Assembly: GCF_013155335.1 (NCBI RefSeq)
Contig: NZ_JABJQZ010000001.1
Span: 124,001 to 188,000 of the forward strand
Origin: Nocardioides sp. zg-1230
GTDB lineage: Bacteria > Actinomycetota > Actinomycetes > Propionibacteriales > Nocardioidaceae
Direction: 5' to 3'
DNA length: 64,000 nucleotides
Shown: one piece after another, positions 41,691-50,726 of the stretch
Numbering within the stretch: position 1 is the first letter of the stretch
How the letters are laid out: each line of letters starts with the position of its first letter
The notes under the pieces: model-generated
Told to the model about the DNA's origin: nothing
The model's input: the letters and a program-made list of their open reading frames with translations, nothing else
Databases searched by the model: none
Made by a program: the position numbers and the translations under genes

Positions 41691-43709
41691 TCAGACGAGA
41701 CAGCCGCCGAGGGCGATGGTCCCGTCGATCGTTGTGATCTTGTCCAGCACCGCCGCGTACTGGGTCTGCAGGCCGGTGACCACGGCCTTCTGGGCCGCAA
41801 CCGCGTCGCGGTTGACCTTCTTGGCGCTCTCGAGCGTCCGCAGCGCCGAGGACTGGACGACGATCTGGGCGTCGATCGAGCTGAGCTCGGCCTTCGCCGA
41901 GGCGAGCGCTGCCTCCTTGTCGCTGATCTGCTTGTTGAGCGTGTTCAGCGAGCTCTGGAGCGGGGTCAGCTGGTTCTGCAGCGACAGGATGGTGTTCTCC
42001 GCCGCCGTGATCGAGCTGTTCAGCTTGTCGAGCGAGGCCGACAGGGTGGCGACCTCACCCTCGAGGCGAGAGACCTCAGCAGCCTCGGTGACGACGGCAG
42101 CCGTCGCGTCCGACAGCGTCGCCCGCAGCCCGGACAACGAGTCCTCCATGATCGCGAGCTCGGACTTCTTCGCGGCGATCGCCGCCTCCGCGGCGTCGCG
42201 GTCGCTCGTGAGGTCTGGCAGGGAAGCCTCGAGAGATGCGATCTCCACCTTCGCGGCGGCCACCGCGGCCTCGGCCTCGGCGAGGGTCGACTCAGCAGCC
42301 TTCTGCTCGGTCCTCGCATCGGCCAGGGTCTCGGTGGCGCTGACGAGCTGCGCGTTGGCGCCGGCCAGGCTCGTCTGCAGGCCCGGGAGCTGCTGCTGGA
42401 GGTTGCTGCTCTCCTGCTGCTTGGCCGACAGTTGGGAGTTCAATGTCGCGAGCTGGCCCTGCAGCTTGGTGAGGTCGCCGTTCAGGGCGGTGATCAGCGC
42501 GGTCTTGTTGTCGATCTGCTGCTGCGCGGCCATGATCTCCGCCCTCTTGGCAACGATCAGGTCCTGCAGCTCCTTGGCCCGCGGACCGCTCTTGTTGGCC
42601 AGCGCCTTGCGCTCGGCCTCGAGTGCATCGAGCTGGGCCTCGAGCGCGGCCACGTCGGCAACAGGGGTGGCGGTTGCCGCCGCGATCTCCGCCTCCTTCG
42701 CCTCAATCTCGGCGTTCTTCGTGCTGATGTCGGCCTCCAGGGCAGCGATCTCGGTCTCCAGTGCCGGCAGCGCGGCCTCGATCGTGGTGATCTGCTGCGT
42801 GAGGGTGGCGACCTCCTGCTGCGCGAGACGTACCCCCTCCTCGGCCTCCGTCACGGCTGCGGTCGCGGCGGCGACGTCGGCATCAGCGCTCCTGGCTGCG
42901 TCCTCGAGCCCCGGCAGGGCGGCGCGGGCGTCCGCCAGCCTCTCCTCTGCTGCGTCCACGAGCGCCTGCGTCTCACGACCCCCGGCGACCAGGACGTCGA
43001 GCTCCTCGGTCGCGGTGTCGATCGCTGCCACCTGGGCATCGACCGCGAGCTGCGCGGCGGTCGCGGTCGCGGTCGCGCTGCTGAGCCTGCTCCTCGCGGC
43101 CGCCAGGTCGACCTCCTTCGCCTCGAGACTCGTGACGACCTCGCGCTTCTCCGCCCTCAGGTCCACGAGCTGGCCCTGAGCGGCGCTCAGCCGTGACTCC
43201 AGCGGAGCGATCTCGTCGACCAGGGCGGCCTTCTGGACCTCCAGGGCCGACAGCTCCGTCTCAGCCGCGGTGATCGCAGAGGTCAGCGTCGCCCTGTCGG
43301 CCTCGAGCTTGGTCAGGGACATCGTCACGGTGTCGATCTCGCCCACCAGAGTGGCGTGCTCGGCGTCGAGCCTGGCGATCTCCTCCTCCGCAGCGGTGAT
43401 CTGCGCGGTCAGAGCTTCCTGCGTCCTCACCAGACCCGCCCGCTCGGCCTGCAGCGTCGCGATCTGCTCGGCGTTCTGCCGCGCTGCTGCCTTCACCAGG
43501 TTGGGCTGGACACTGCCACGGTGCGCGAGCTGGTTGGTGACACCGTTGCAGATCCCACCCGTCGCGCCCGTCGCCGCCTCCGCCGGGCCAGCCAGCAGCA
43601 ACCCCCCGAGCATCACAGGCGCGACGACAGCAGCGGCCCCACGCCGCCACCCCGTCCCCCCGGCCCCGCTCGTCGCCTTCTCGTTCACACGCTTCCCCAC
43701 AACGATCAT
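41691..43709 (-). CDS. secreted long coiled-coil protein with terminal cysteines
   Basis: A 672-residue exported protein. A basic start and hydrophobic segment end at the likely signal cleavage site GPAEA-AT (near residue 45). From about residue 65 to 660 nearly everything is Ala/Leu/Glu heptads, a long coiled coil broken by a few GG or PG turns. The only two cysteines are Cys54 (GGICNG) and Cys670 (GGCLV), three residues from the end. No enzyme domain was seen. A structural or adhesion role at the cell surface is inferred. ATG 43709 has AGAGGA just upstream. Likely controlled by the adjacent two-component system. Confidence 0.75.
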   Translation of the reverse strand: MIVVGKRVNEKATSGAGGTGWRRGAAAVVAPVMLGGLLLAGPAEAATGATGGICNGVTNQLAHRGSVQPNLVKAAARQNAEQIATLQAERAGLVRTQEALTAQITAAEEEIARLDAEHATLVGEIDTVTMSLTKLEADRATLTSAITAAETELSALEVQKAALVDEIAPLESRLSAAQGQLVDLRAEKREVVTSLEAKEVDLAAARSRLSSATATATAAQLAVDAQVAAIDTATEELDVLVAGGRETQALVDAAEERLADARAALPGLEDAARSADADVAAATAAVTEAEEGVRLAQQEVATLTQQITTIEAALPALETEIAALEADISTKNAEIEAKEAEIAAATATPVADVAALEAQLDALEAERKALANKSGPRAKELQDLIVAKRAEIMAAQQQIDNKTALITALNGDLTKLQGQLATLNSQLSAKQQESSNLQQQLPGLQTSLAGANAQLVSATETLADARTEQKAAESTLAEAEAAVAAAKVEIASLEASLPDLTSDRDAAEAAIAAKKSELAIMEDSLSGLRATLSDATAAVVTEAAEVSRLEGEVATLSASLDKLNSSITAAENTILSLQNQLTPLQSSLNTLNKQISDKEAALASAKAELSSIDAQIVVQSSALRTLESAKKVNRDAVAAQKAVVTGLQTQYAAVLDKITTIDGTIALGGCLV

Positions 43710-43814
43710 GTCCTCTATGCCTTTCACGGCCCACTGGCGAACCCCCACTGACCTCGCCCCCACCGGGAAGGTAGGCGCCCGTCGACGGTCGGGCCATGGC
43801 AATCAGCCCTGCTG

Positions 43815-43865
43815 GGCGTTCAACCGCGTAAACACCCCCACCTGAGGCGTTCAAACACCTGAACG
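43815..43865. promoter_or_regulatory. paired operator-like repeats upstream of the coiled-coil gene
   Basis: GGCGTTCAA occurs at 43815-43823 and 43846-43854, 31 bp apart (three helical turns). The second is part of the perfect dyad CGTTCA-N6-TGAACG (43848-43865); the first has a degenerate partner half (TAAACA). They lie 106-156 bp upstream of the start codon and are candidate sites for the neighbouring LuxR-type response regulator. Confidence 0.5.
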
Positions 43866-43930
43866 TCCGCGTCTGCGAGCCGAGATTCCACCCCAGACCT
43901 CGCGGGCCGAACCCTTGAGGACGCCGCTGA

Positions 43931-43956
43931 CCGAGCTGGTCGACCGAGCTGGTCGA
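43931..43956. repeat. 13-bp tandem repeat
   Basis: CCGAGCTGGTCGA is repeated twice head to tail, followed by a partial third unit, just after the stop of the response regulator gene. It may be a slippage product; no function seen. Confidence 0.6.
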
Positions 43957-43970
43957 CCGAGCGGACGCGT

Positions 43971-44615
43971 TCACTCCCCGCGCAGCACCTTGAAGGCGCT
44001 CTCCCTGTCCTTCACGCGCAGCTTGCGCAGGACGCTTGACACGTGCACCCGAACGGTCGTGGGCGAGAGGAACAGGCGCTTCGCCACCTCATCGGTCGAC
44101 AGGCCGTCCCCCAGCAGCTCCATCACCTCCCACTCGCGGGCACTGAGCCGAGCCGACGCACGCGAGCGGCGGGAGAAGCGGGGCGTCGCCGGCGACCGGA
44201 ACTCCTCCAGGATGCGGCTGACCAGCGGCCGCGACAGGGGCGCCTCGCCGGCCAGCGCGCTGCGCAGCTCCTCGACGAGGAGGGCGGGATCGGTGTCCTT
44301 GAGCAGGTAGCCCGAGGCCCCGGCACGCAGCGAGTCGAACAGGTCCGCGTCCTCGGCGGACGCGGTCAGCATCACGACCGCGGTCGCCGGCAGCGTACGG
44401 GCGATCTCCCGAGCAGCGGTGATGCCGTTGCCGGGCATGTGGATGTCGAGCAGGGCGACGTCGGGGCGGTGCTCGGCAGCCAGTGCGACCGCGTCTCCGG
44501 CCGACGCGCCCTCCCCCACGACCAGGCAGCCGCCGGTCTCGAGGGCGGCGCGGATGCGTGTCCTCATGCGTGCGTGGTCGTCGGCCATCACGACGCGGAT
44601 CGCATCGTCGCTCAC
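43971..44615 (-). CDS. LuxR/NarL-family response regulator
   Basis: A 214-residue two-component regulator. The receiver (residues 1-125) has MADDHARM at the acidic pocket, the phosphorylatable Asp in VALLDIHMPGNG and the conserved Lys in YLLKDTD. The C-terminal LuxR helix-turn-helix reads LSAREWEVMELLGDGLSTDE. GTG 44615 has GGAGGT upstream and overlaps the kinase stop (GTGA at 44612-44615). The coiled-coil gene next door is its likely target. Confidence 0.92.
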   Translation of the reverse strand: MSDDAIRVVMADDHARMRTRIRAALETGGCLVVGEGASAGDAVALAAEHRPDVALLDIHMPGNGITAAREIARTLPATAVVMLTASAEDADLFDSLRAGASGYLLKDTDPALLVEELRSALAGEAPLSRPLVSRILEEFRSPATPRFSRRSRASARLSAREWEVMELLGDGLSTDEVAKRLFLSPTTVRVHVSSVLRKLRVKDRESAFKVLRGE

Positions 44616-46033
44616 CAGGTCACCTCCACCGTCGTACCGCTCCCGGGTGTGGACCTCACGACGCACGTGCCGGGCAGCCGCTGGGCTCGCTCACGCATGC
44701 TCGTCAACCCGTAGCCGTCGCCGTACGCCGTCGAGCCGAGGTCGAAGCCGCGTCCGTCGTCCTGCACGACCAGTCGGTTGCCGACGGTCGTGGCCTCGAG
44801 GGTGACGCGGACGCACTCCGCGCCGCCGTGTCGCAGAGCGTTGCCCACCGCCTCCCGGACGATGCGGGCCAGACCGTGCCGCTGGTGCTGGTCAGCCCGC
44901 ACGGAGTCGTCGAGCTCGACCACTACCCGGGCACCGTGCCGCTCGGCGACGTCACGGGCGGCGCGGTGCAGCGCGTAGCCGAGGGGCTCGTCGACGTCCC
45001 GGCCCAGGGCGTCCACAGCCGCGCGGGCCTCGTCCAGCGCCCGGTCGCTGGCGTCGAGGATGGACTGGACGGTGGGAGCGCCGTCCGCGGCACGGGACAG
45101 CACCCTCGCCTCCGACTTGATCCAGCTGAGCTCCTGCACGACGCCGTCGTGCAGCTCGCGGGCAAGGCGACGACGGTCCTCGACCACAGCGACGTCGGCC
45201 CGCGCAGCCCAGTAGCTCGTGATCTCGCGGGCGGCACCCACGAGGAGGCACGCGTAGCCCGCGGTTCGCAGGAGGTCGCCGGTGTAGAACCACCCGGAGT
45301 AGAGCGAGGGGAACAGCAGGTAGTTGACCCGGGCGAAGCCGAGCAGCGCGCAACCCGGCCCGAGCCACCGCACGACCTCCTCCCCACCGGCCCGTGCCTG
45401 GCGCATGAAGCCCAGCGAGGCGAGGAGGAGGCACGACGCGCTGAACGCCTGGGCGAGGAGGAACGCGGGGTGCCCGTCGATCACCGGGCGCTGTGCCGAC
45501 TCCGGCGGCGTGGCCGTGACGGCGACCGGGAGGCTGTCCCTGGCGACCCAGAGGAGCACGACCGTCGCCGCCGTGGCTGCCACTGCCACGCCGGTCCCGC
45601 GGCGCAGCTGCTGGTGCGACAGCTGCCGGTGCGCAGTCAGCGCCGCTGCGACGAAGAGGCCGGACGCCACTGTGCGGACGACGACGGGGAGCCACACCCC
45701 CACCGTCTGCCGGTCGTCACCCGCGAGCCGGTGGACCACCAGCGCAGCGCACAGCCCGACCAGCGCCAGCAGGACGAGCCCGACAGCCAGCAGGAGGTCC
45801 TGCAAACGCTGGGTGCGCCGCAGCCGCCCGATGAGGAGATAGGCCAGCAACAGGGCGATGCAGGCGTCGACCGAGTCGAGCACCAGGTGCAGCTCGGGGC
45901 TGTGGTAGCCGAAGCGGAGGTAGGGAGTGCCCAGGATGATCGCCGTGCAGCCCACCCCGACCGCCCAGCCGGCAGCCGTCAGCACCGGCGCACCGGGCGT
46001 CGTCGTACGGCTGGTGGTGCCCCCCACAGGCAT
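44612..46033 (-). CDS. NarL-type sensor histidine kinase
   Basis: A 473-residue membrane kinase with about eight hydrophobic segments in the first 270 residues (a MASE-like sensor with no known name), then a HisKA_3 domain containing RRLARELHDGVVQELS with the phosphorylated His, and a HATPase_c domain with DGRGFDLGS and GYGLTSMRERA. ATG 46033 sits 6 nt behind TACAGT; GTG 46057 is an alternative. The signal is unknown. Confidence 0.9.
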   Translation of the reverse strand: MPVGGTTSRTTTPGAPVLTAAGWAVGVGCTAIILGTPYLRFGYHSPELHLVLDSVDACIALLLAYLLIGRLRRTQRLQDLLLAVGLVLLALVGLCAALVVHRLAGDDRQTVGVWLPVVVRTVASGLFVAAALTAHRQLSHQQLRRGTGVAVAATAATVVLLWVARDSLPVAVTATPPESAQRPVIDGHPAFLLAQAFSASCLLLASLGFMRQARAGGEEVVRWLGPGCALLGFARVNYLLFPSLYSGWFYTGDLLRTAGYACLLVGAAREITSYWAARADVAVVEDRRRLARELHDGVVQELSWIKSEARVLSRAADGAPTVQSILDASDRALDEARAAVDALGRDVDEPLGYALHRAARDVAERHGARVVVELDDSVRADQHQRHGLARIVREAVGNALRHGGAECVRVTLEATTVGNRLVVQDDGRGFDLGSTAYGDGYGLTSMRERAQRLPGTCVVRSTPGSGTTVEVTW

Positions 46034-46039
46034 GCGCGC

Positions 46040-46045
46040 ACTGTA
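46040..46045 (-). promoter_or_regulatory. leaderless-type -10 box (TACAGT)
   Basis: On the minus strand TACAGT ends 6 nt before ATG 46033; a CTGACG hexamer resembling a -35 lies about 16 nt further up. Confidence 0.6.
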
Positions 46046-46236
46046 GGTCGCGACCACGAGCCGTCAGTGGCGCTTTACGAGAACTGAACCGACGGTTGGA
46101 CGTCCCTTGGAACTCGCCTACCCGTGGGGGTGGGTGCTGGGAGCAGACCGCCTCCACCGCATGCACCCCGCACCCTCGGGTACGGAACGCCTTCGACCAC
46201 CCCCGACCACCCCCGACCCGAAGGCGGTTCAGCGCG

Positions 46237-47424
46237 ATGAAGGCAGTCACCTGGCAGGGCGTCCACGACATGCAGGTCACGGAGGTCCCCGACCCCCGCA
46301 TCGAGGAGCCGACGGACGCGATCATCAAGATCACGTCGACCGGCCTGTGCGGTTCCGACCTCCACCTCTACGAGACGCTGGCCCCGTTCATGGAGGCGGG
46401 CGACATCGTCGGCCACGAGCCGATGGGCATCGTCGAGGAGGTCGGACCCGGCGTCAGCAACCTGGAGGTCGGCGACCGGGTCGTCGTGCCGTTCAACGTG
46501 TGCTGTGGCTCGTGCTTCATGTGCGACCAGCAGCTCTACAGCCAGTGCGAGACCACGCAGAACCACGAGCACGGCACGGGCGCCAGCTTCTTCGGCTACA
46601 GCAAGCTCTACGGCCAGGTGCCGGGCGGCCAGGCGGAGTACCTCCGCGTCCCCTTCGCCGACTTCCTGCCCGTCAAGGTGCCGCACGAGCACGCCGACGA
46701 CCGGTTCCTGTTCCTCTCCGACGTCCTGCCCACCGCGTGGCAGGCGGTGCAGTACGCCGACGTGCCCGACGGCGGCACGCTGCTCGTCCTCGGCGCCGGC
46801 CCCATCGGTGACATGGCGGCGCGCATGGGCGTCCGTCGCGGGCTCCGCGTGATCTCCGTCGACCGCGTGCCCGAGCGGCTCGCCCGCGTCGAGGCGTTCG
46901 GCGCCGAGCCGCTCGACCTCGACGATGCGGAGAACGTCGGCAGCGTGGGCGACGTCGTCCGCGAGGCCACCGACGGCCGCGGCCCGCACGCCGTCATCGA
47001 CGCCGTCGGCATGGAGGCCCACGGCTCCGGCGGGGCGCAGGTCGTGCAGAAGATGACCGGGCTGCTGCCCGACGCGATCGCCGAGCCGATGATGAAGAAG
47101 GCCGGCCTCGACCGCCTCGCCGCGCTGCACACCGCCATCGACGCCGTACGTCGCGGCGGCACGATCTCGATCTCGGGCGTCTACGGCGGCATGGCCGACC
47201 CCATGCCGATGATGCAGCTCTTCGACAAGCAGGTCCAGGTCCGGATGGGCCAGGCCAACGTGCGCCGCTGGACCGACGAGCTGCTCGCCATGCTGGTCGA
47301 GGACGACCCCTTCGGCGTCGACGCGTTCGCCACCCACCACCTCCCGCTCGCCGAGGCGCCTGACGCCTATGAGCACTTCCAGAAGAAGGAGGAGGGCATG
47401 GTCAAGGTGGTCTTCCAGCCCTGA
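46237..47424 (+). CDS. zinc-dependent alcohol dehydrogenase (formaldehyde-dehydrogenase-like)
   Basis: A 395-residue zinc dehydrogenase of the medium-chain family. The catalytic zinc ligands are Cys in GLCGSDLH, His-Glu in VGHEPMG and the structural zinc is held by CCGSCFMCDQQLYSQC. The Rossmann motif is VLGAGPIGDMA. The enlarged catalytic loop resembles glutathione-independent formaldehyde dehydrogenases. Substrate inferred only. ATG 46237 has no clear leaderless box. A terminator follows immediately. Confidence 0.9.
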   Translation: MKAVTWQGVHDMQVTEVPDPRIEEPTDAIIKITSTGLCGSDLHLYETLAPFMEAGDIVGHEPMGIVEEVGPGVSNLEVGDRVVVPFNVCCGSCFMCDQQLYSQCETTQNHEHGTGASFFGYSKLYGQVPGGQAEYLRVPFADFLPVKVPHEHADDRFLFLSDVLPTAWQAVQYADVPDGGTLLVLGAGPIGDMAARMGVRRGLRVISVDRVPERLARVEAFGAEPLDLDDAENVGSVGDVVREATDGRGPHAVIDAVGMEAHGSGGAQVVQKMTGLLPDAIAEPMMKKAGLDRLAALHTAIDAVRRGGTISISGVYGGMADPMPMMQLFDKQVQVRMGQANVRRWTDELLAMLVEDDPFGVDAFATHHLPLAEAPDAYEHFQKKEEGMVKVVFQP

Positions 47425-47434
47425 CCGACGACTC

Positions 47435-47469
47435 GGACTGACCCCGCGACCCCCGTGCGGGGTCAGTCC
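47435..47469. terminator. bidirectional hairpin terminator
   Basis: A perfect 13-bp stem (GGACTGACCCCGC with its complement at 47457-47469) and 9-nt loop lies between the converging dehydrogenase and RHH genes; its right arm enters the last codons of the RHH gene. Confidence 0.75.
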
Positions 47470-47702
47470 TCCCGGTCCTTCGGGGGCCGCCCCCGTCTCG
47501 GCACCGGACCTGCGTCGGACGGCGCTCGGCCAGCATCCCGTAGCGACTCGCGCAGCAGCAGCTCGATCTGGGCGTTGACGCTGCGGAGGTCGTCGGCCGC
47601 CCAACGCTGGAGGGCGGCGTGGACGGCGGGGTCGAGGCGCAGCAGCACGGACTTGCGCTCTGCGCCTCGTCTGGGAGCGGACTCCCCCGCCTCGTCGCTC
47701 AC
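47463..47702 (-). CDS. ribbon-helix-helix (Arc-type) DNA-binding protein
   Basis: A 79-residue protein with the RHH pattern: the beta strand RKSVLLRLD near residues 16-24, then helices [14 protein letters not shown] and [16 protein letters not shown]. Charged tails surround it. RHH dimers bind palindromic operators and usually autoregulate. It lies 12 bp behind the SPFH gene, and an AT-rich palindrome stands upstream of that gene, so it is probably the operon's repressor. Confidence 0.8.
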   Translation of the reverse strand: MSDEAGESAPRRGAERKSVLLRLDPAVHAALQRWAADDLRSVNAQIELLLRESLRDAGRAPSDAGPVPRRGRPPKDRED

Positions 47703-47714
47703 GGGACGTCCCGG

Positions 47715-48692
47715 TCAGGTGTACAGCGAGCCGGTGTTCACGACGGGGGTCGTGCCGCGTTCGGAGCAGAGCACCGTGAGCAGGTTGGACACCATCGCCG
47801 CCTTGCGCTCTGCGTCGAGCTCGACGATGTCCTTGCGCTCGAGCTGCTCGAGTGCGCTCTCGACCATGCCGACCGCGCCCTCGACGATCTTCTCGCGCGC
47901 GGCGATGACGGCCGAGGCCTGCTGGCGCTGGAGCATGGCCTGGGCGATCTCGGGGGCATAGGCCAAGGCCGAGATCCGAACCTCGATGACCTCGAGCCCC
48001 GCCAGGGCGATCCGCTCCGCGACCTCGGCGGCGAGCTCGGCCGAGATGATCTCGGTGTCGCCTCGGAGGGTGACCTCGGTGACCGCGTTGTCGTAGGGGT
48101 GGCTCATCGCGACGTGTCGCAGCGCGGACTCGGCCTGCACGGCCACGAAGTCCTCGTAGTCCTCGACCGCGAACGTCGCCCGCGCGGTGTCGGCGACCTG
48201 CCAGACGACGATCGCGGCGATGTTGATCGGGTTGCCGTCGGCGTCGTTGACCTTCAGCTCGTTGGTCTCGAAGTTGTGCACGCGCACGGAGACGTTGCGC
48301 CGGGTGGTCAGGGGGACGAGCATCCGCAGGCCGGGCTTGCGGACCGTGCCGACGTAACGCCCGAAGAACTGCACGACCCGCGTCTGGCCCGGCGCCACGA
48401 TCGCCAGCGAGGCGGAGAGCAACAGTCCGATGACGACGACGGCCAGGCCGCCGAGTATGAGGCCGATGCCGCCCTCGCCGGCGTCCGCGTCGATGATGCC
48501 GATGACCGTGAGCCAGCTTCCCAGCCCCAGGAGCACCAGGGTCACTGCGAGGCCCGCGAAGCCGTCGATCGACCACGCCACACGCTCGGTGACGTCGACG
48601 CGCGTCCCCTCGTGCCCGACGGGGTGCCCCGCGGGCGCGCCGCCCTCCGACTCACCGGTCTCCGTCTGTTGCACTGCCTGGTCCCCGTTCAT
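47715..48692 (-). CDS. SPFH/Band 7 domain protein
   Basis: A 325-residue membrane-scaffold protein of the SPFH (prohibitin/flotillin-like) family: two hydrophobic helices (about 42-62 and 68-88), then the SPFH domain with [17 protein letters not shown] and [15 protein letters not shown], a helical part with [20 protein letters not shown], and a C-terminal helix with [15 protein letters not shown]. Such proteins organise membrane microdomains and bind proteases. ATG 48692 was chosen with GGAGGGA upstream. Confidence 0.88.
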   Translation of the reverse strand: MNGDQAVQQTETGESEGGAPAGHPVGHEGTRVDVTERVAWSIDGFAGLAVTLVLLGLGSWLTVIGIIDADAGEGGIGLILGGLAVVVIGLLLSASLAIVAPGQTRVVQFFGRYVGTVRKPGLRMLVPLTTRRNVSVRVHNFETNELKVNDADGNPINIAAIVVWQVADTARATFAVEDYEDFVAVQAESALRHVAMSHPYDNAVTEVTLRGDTEIISAELAAEVAERIALAGLEVIEVRISALAYAPEIAQAMLQRQQASAVIAAREKIVEGAVGMVESALEQLERKDIVELDAERKAAMVSNLLTVLCSERGTTPVVNTGSLYT

Positions 48693-48710
48693 GCGTCTTC
48701 CCTCCCGCTC

Positions 48711-48737
48711 AATGTGATGGCAAATAGATATCACATT
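48711..48737. promoter_or_regulatory. AT-rich palindrome, candidate RHH operator
   Basis: AATGTGAT-N11-ATCACATT is a perfect 8-bp inverted repeat, about 60 % A+T in a genome region above 70 % G+C, placed 19-45 bp upstream of the SPFH start codon. It would overlap the promoter, where an RHH repressor could act. Confidence 0.6.
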
Positions 48738-48827
48738 TATGCAGCGACCCTATCCAGAGGGCCGTCCCCGGGTGTAGGCAAGGAGGGTGAGGGCGTCGCC
48801 CTCGCGTCCGCCGGACGAGGAGATGCG

Positions 48828-49760
48828 ATGACCGCACTCGAGACCACCCACCTGCTGACCGAGCTCGAGCCGGTGGTGGAGGACAACCTCAACCGCCACC
48901 TGGCGATCGCCGACGAGTGGATGCCCCACGAGTACGTCCCGTGGAGCCTGGGCCGCGACTTCGCCGACCTCGGCGGCGACCCCTGGGACGTGGCGCAGTC
49001 GCAGCTCTCGCCCATCGCCCGCACGGCGCTCGAGGTCAACCTCCTCACCGAGGACAACCTGCCGAGCTACCACCGCGAGATCGACCGCGCCTTCGGCCGC
49101 GACAGCGCGTGGGGCACCTGGGTGAACCGGTGGACCGCCGAGGAGGGCCGGCACGCGTTCTGCATCCGCGACTACCTCCTCGTCACCCGCGGCGTCGACC
49201 CCGTCGAGCTCGAGCGCGCCCGGATGGAGACGATGGAGACCGGCTACGAGGCGATGGACAAGTCGCTGCTCAACGTCTGCGCGTACGTCTCGTTCCAGGA
49301 GCTCGCCACCCGCGTCTCGCACCGCAACACCGGGCGCTACACGGAGGAGCCGATCGCGGACAAGCTGCTCGCCCGCGTCGCCAAGGACGAGAACCTCCAC
49401 ATGATCTTCTACCGCAACCTCGTCGCCGCGGCGCTCGAGATCGCCCCCAGCCAGACGATGCGCGCGATCACCGAGGAGGTAGTCGGCTTCGAGATGCCGG
49501 GCAGCGTCATCCCGGGCTTCTCGCGCAAAGCGGTCCAGATGGCCAAGGCCGGCATCTACGACCTCCGCATCCACCACGACGACATCGTCACGCCGCTGCT
49601 GCGGCAGTGGGGCGTGTGGGAGCTGACCGGCCTCGACGCCGACGGTGAGGCGGCCCGCGACGAGCTGGCTGCCGCCGTCGGCGCGCTCGACGGCGAGGCG
49701 ACGCGGTTCGTCGAGCGACGAGACGAGGCGGCAGCCAAGAAGGCAGCCCGACAGGCCTGA
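48828..49760 (+). CDS. acyl-ACP desaturase
   Basis: A 310-residue soluble di-iron desaturase that inserts a double bond into ACP-bound fatty acyl chains. Iron-binding glutamates and histidines appear as EEGRH in TAEEGRHAFCIRDY (near residue 105) and KDENLHMIFYRN (near 188), the pattern of plant-type and mycobacterial DesA proteins. ATG 48828 is preceded by GAGGAG. It probably modifies membrane lipids. The gene is monocistronic. Confidence 0.9.
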   Translation: MTALETTHLLTELEPVVEDNLNRHLAIADEWMPHEYVPWSLGRDFADLGGDPWDVAQSQLSPIARTALEVNLLTEDNLPSYHREIDRAFGRDSAWGTWVNRWTAEEGRHAFCIRDYLLVTRGVDPVELERARMETMETGYEAMDKSLLNVCAYVSFQELATRVSHRNTGRYTEEPIADKLLARVAKDENLHMIFYRNLVAAALEIAPSQTMRAITEEVVGFEMPGSVIPGFSRKAVQMAKAGIYDLRIHHDDIVTPLLRQWGVWELTGLDADGEAARDELAAAVGALDGEATRFVERRDEAAAKKAARQA

Positions 49761-49868
49761 CCGCGCCTCGAACCCAGGAGCCGGGGAGGGCCCGCTCGAC
49801 CCCCTTGGGTGGGTGATGACGTGCGCCCGACGACCGGCCTACAGTCGAAGGTCGGCAGGAGGTGCGCG

Positions 49869-50441
49869 ATGGCCAGGTCAGGTGACGTGCTGGAGCACCC
49901 GGTGACGGGCGAGCGGATCGTGTGGCTCAAGGTCGCCGGCGACACCGACGGTCGGCTCCTCGAGGGCGACCTGTTCGCCCAGCCGGGCGGTCACCCGGCC
50001 GCCACCCACGTGCACCCGCACCAGGAGGAGCGCTTCCGGGTCGTGCACGGCACCGTGCGGCTGGAGGTCGACGGCCGGGAGCGCGTCCTCGGGCCCGGGG
50101 AGACCGCGTCCGTGCCTCCCGGGCGGGCCCACACCTGGGCCAACGTCGGCGACGACGAGGCGTGCGTCCGCGTGGACTTCGAGCCGGCGCTGCGCACCGA
50201 GATGTTCTTCGAGACCTTCTTCGGCCTGGCCTCGGACGGCAGGACGAACAGCAAGGGCCTGCCCAACCTGCTGCGCATGGCCGTCATCCTGCGGGAGTAC
50301 GACGCCGAGATGCAGCTGGCTCGTCCGCCCGCCGTCGTCCAGCGCGCGGTCTTCACGCCCCTGGCGCTGGTGGGCCGGACGCTCGGGTACCGCGGGTGGT
50401 ACCCGCGCTACACGTCCGATCCCATCCCGCGGCCCCGTTGA
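49869..50441 (+). CDS. cupin domain-containing protein
   Basis: A 190-residue protein with a double-stranded beta-helix (about residues 25-110): the two cupin motifs appear as THVHPHQEERFRVVHG (metal-binding His-His-Glu) and PGRAHTWANVGDDEA. The C-terminal 70 residues are helical and unassigned. It could be a metal enzyme or small-ligand binder; function unknown. A TACAGT box about 25 nt upstream and an AGGAGG ribosome binding site precede ATG 49869. Confidence 0.82.
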   Translation: MARSGDVLEHPVTGERIVWLKVAGDTDGRLLEGDLFAQPGGHPAATHVHPHQEERFRVVHGTVRLEVDGRERVLGPGETASVPPGRAHTWANVGDDEACVRVDFEPALRTEMFFETFFGLASDGRTNSKGLPNLLRMAVILREYDAEMQLARPPAVVQRAVFTPLALVGRTLGYRGWYPRYTSDPIPRPR

Positions 50442-50457
50442 CCCGCCCGCGCGCGGC

Positions 50458-50646
50458 TCAACGCTGCGCGGGCACGACGTGCGCGTCCGCGCCCGGGTAG
50501 ACGAGGCCCTCGTGGCCGTCGCTCCACTTCACGACGTACGGCGGTCCCCCGTCGTCCCCGCGCACCTCGACGATCTCCCCGTGCCGGGGGGTCTTGTCCA
50601 CCTTGTTGCTCTCGGCGACCAGGCTGTCGCCCACCTCGGCCTTCAT
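50458..50646 (-). CDS. DUF1918 protein
   Basis: A 62-residue basic protein of the DUF1918 family, a small barrel found widely in actinobacteria: KAEVGDSLV at the start, then RHGEIVEVRGDDGGPPYVVKW and the closing GHEGLVYPG. Function unknown, possibly nucleic acid or protein binding. ATG 50646 keeps the family N-terminus. Confidence 0.85.
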   Translation of the reverse strand: MKAEVGDSLVAESNKVDKTPRHGEIVEVRGDDGGPPYVVKWSDGHEGLVYPGADAHVVPAQR

Positions 50647-50726
50647 CTGTCCACCATGCGCCGCACTCCGGCCTCCGGACAAGGGACCTTGTGCCCCCTC
50701 CGCCACCGACGCGCGATGATCTCCCC

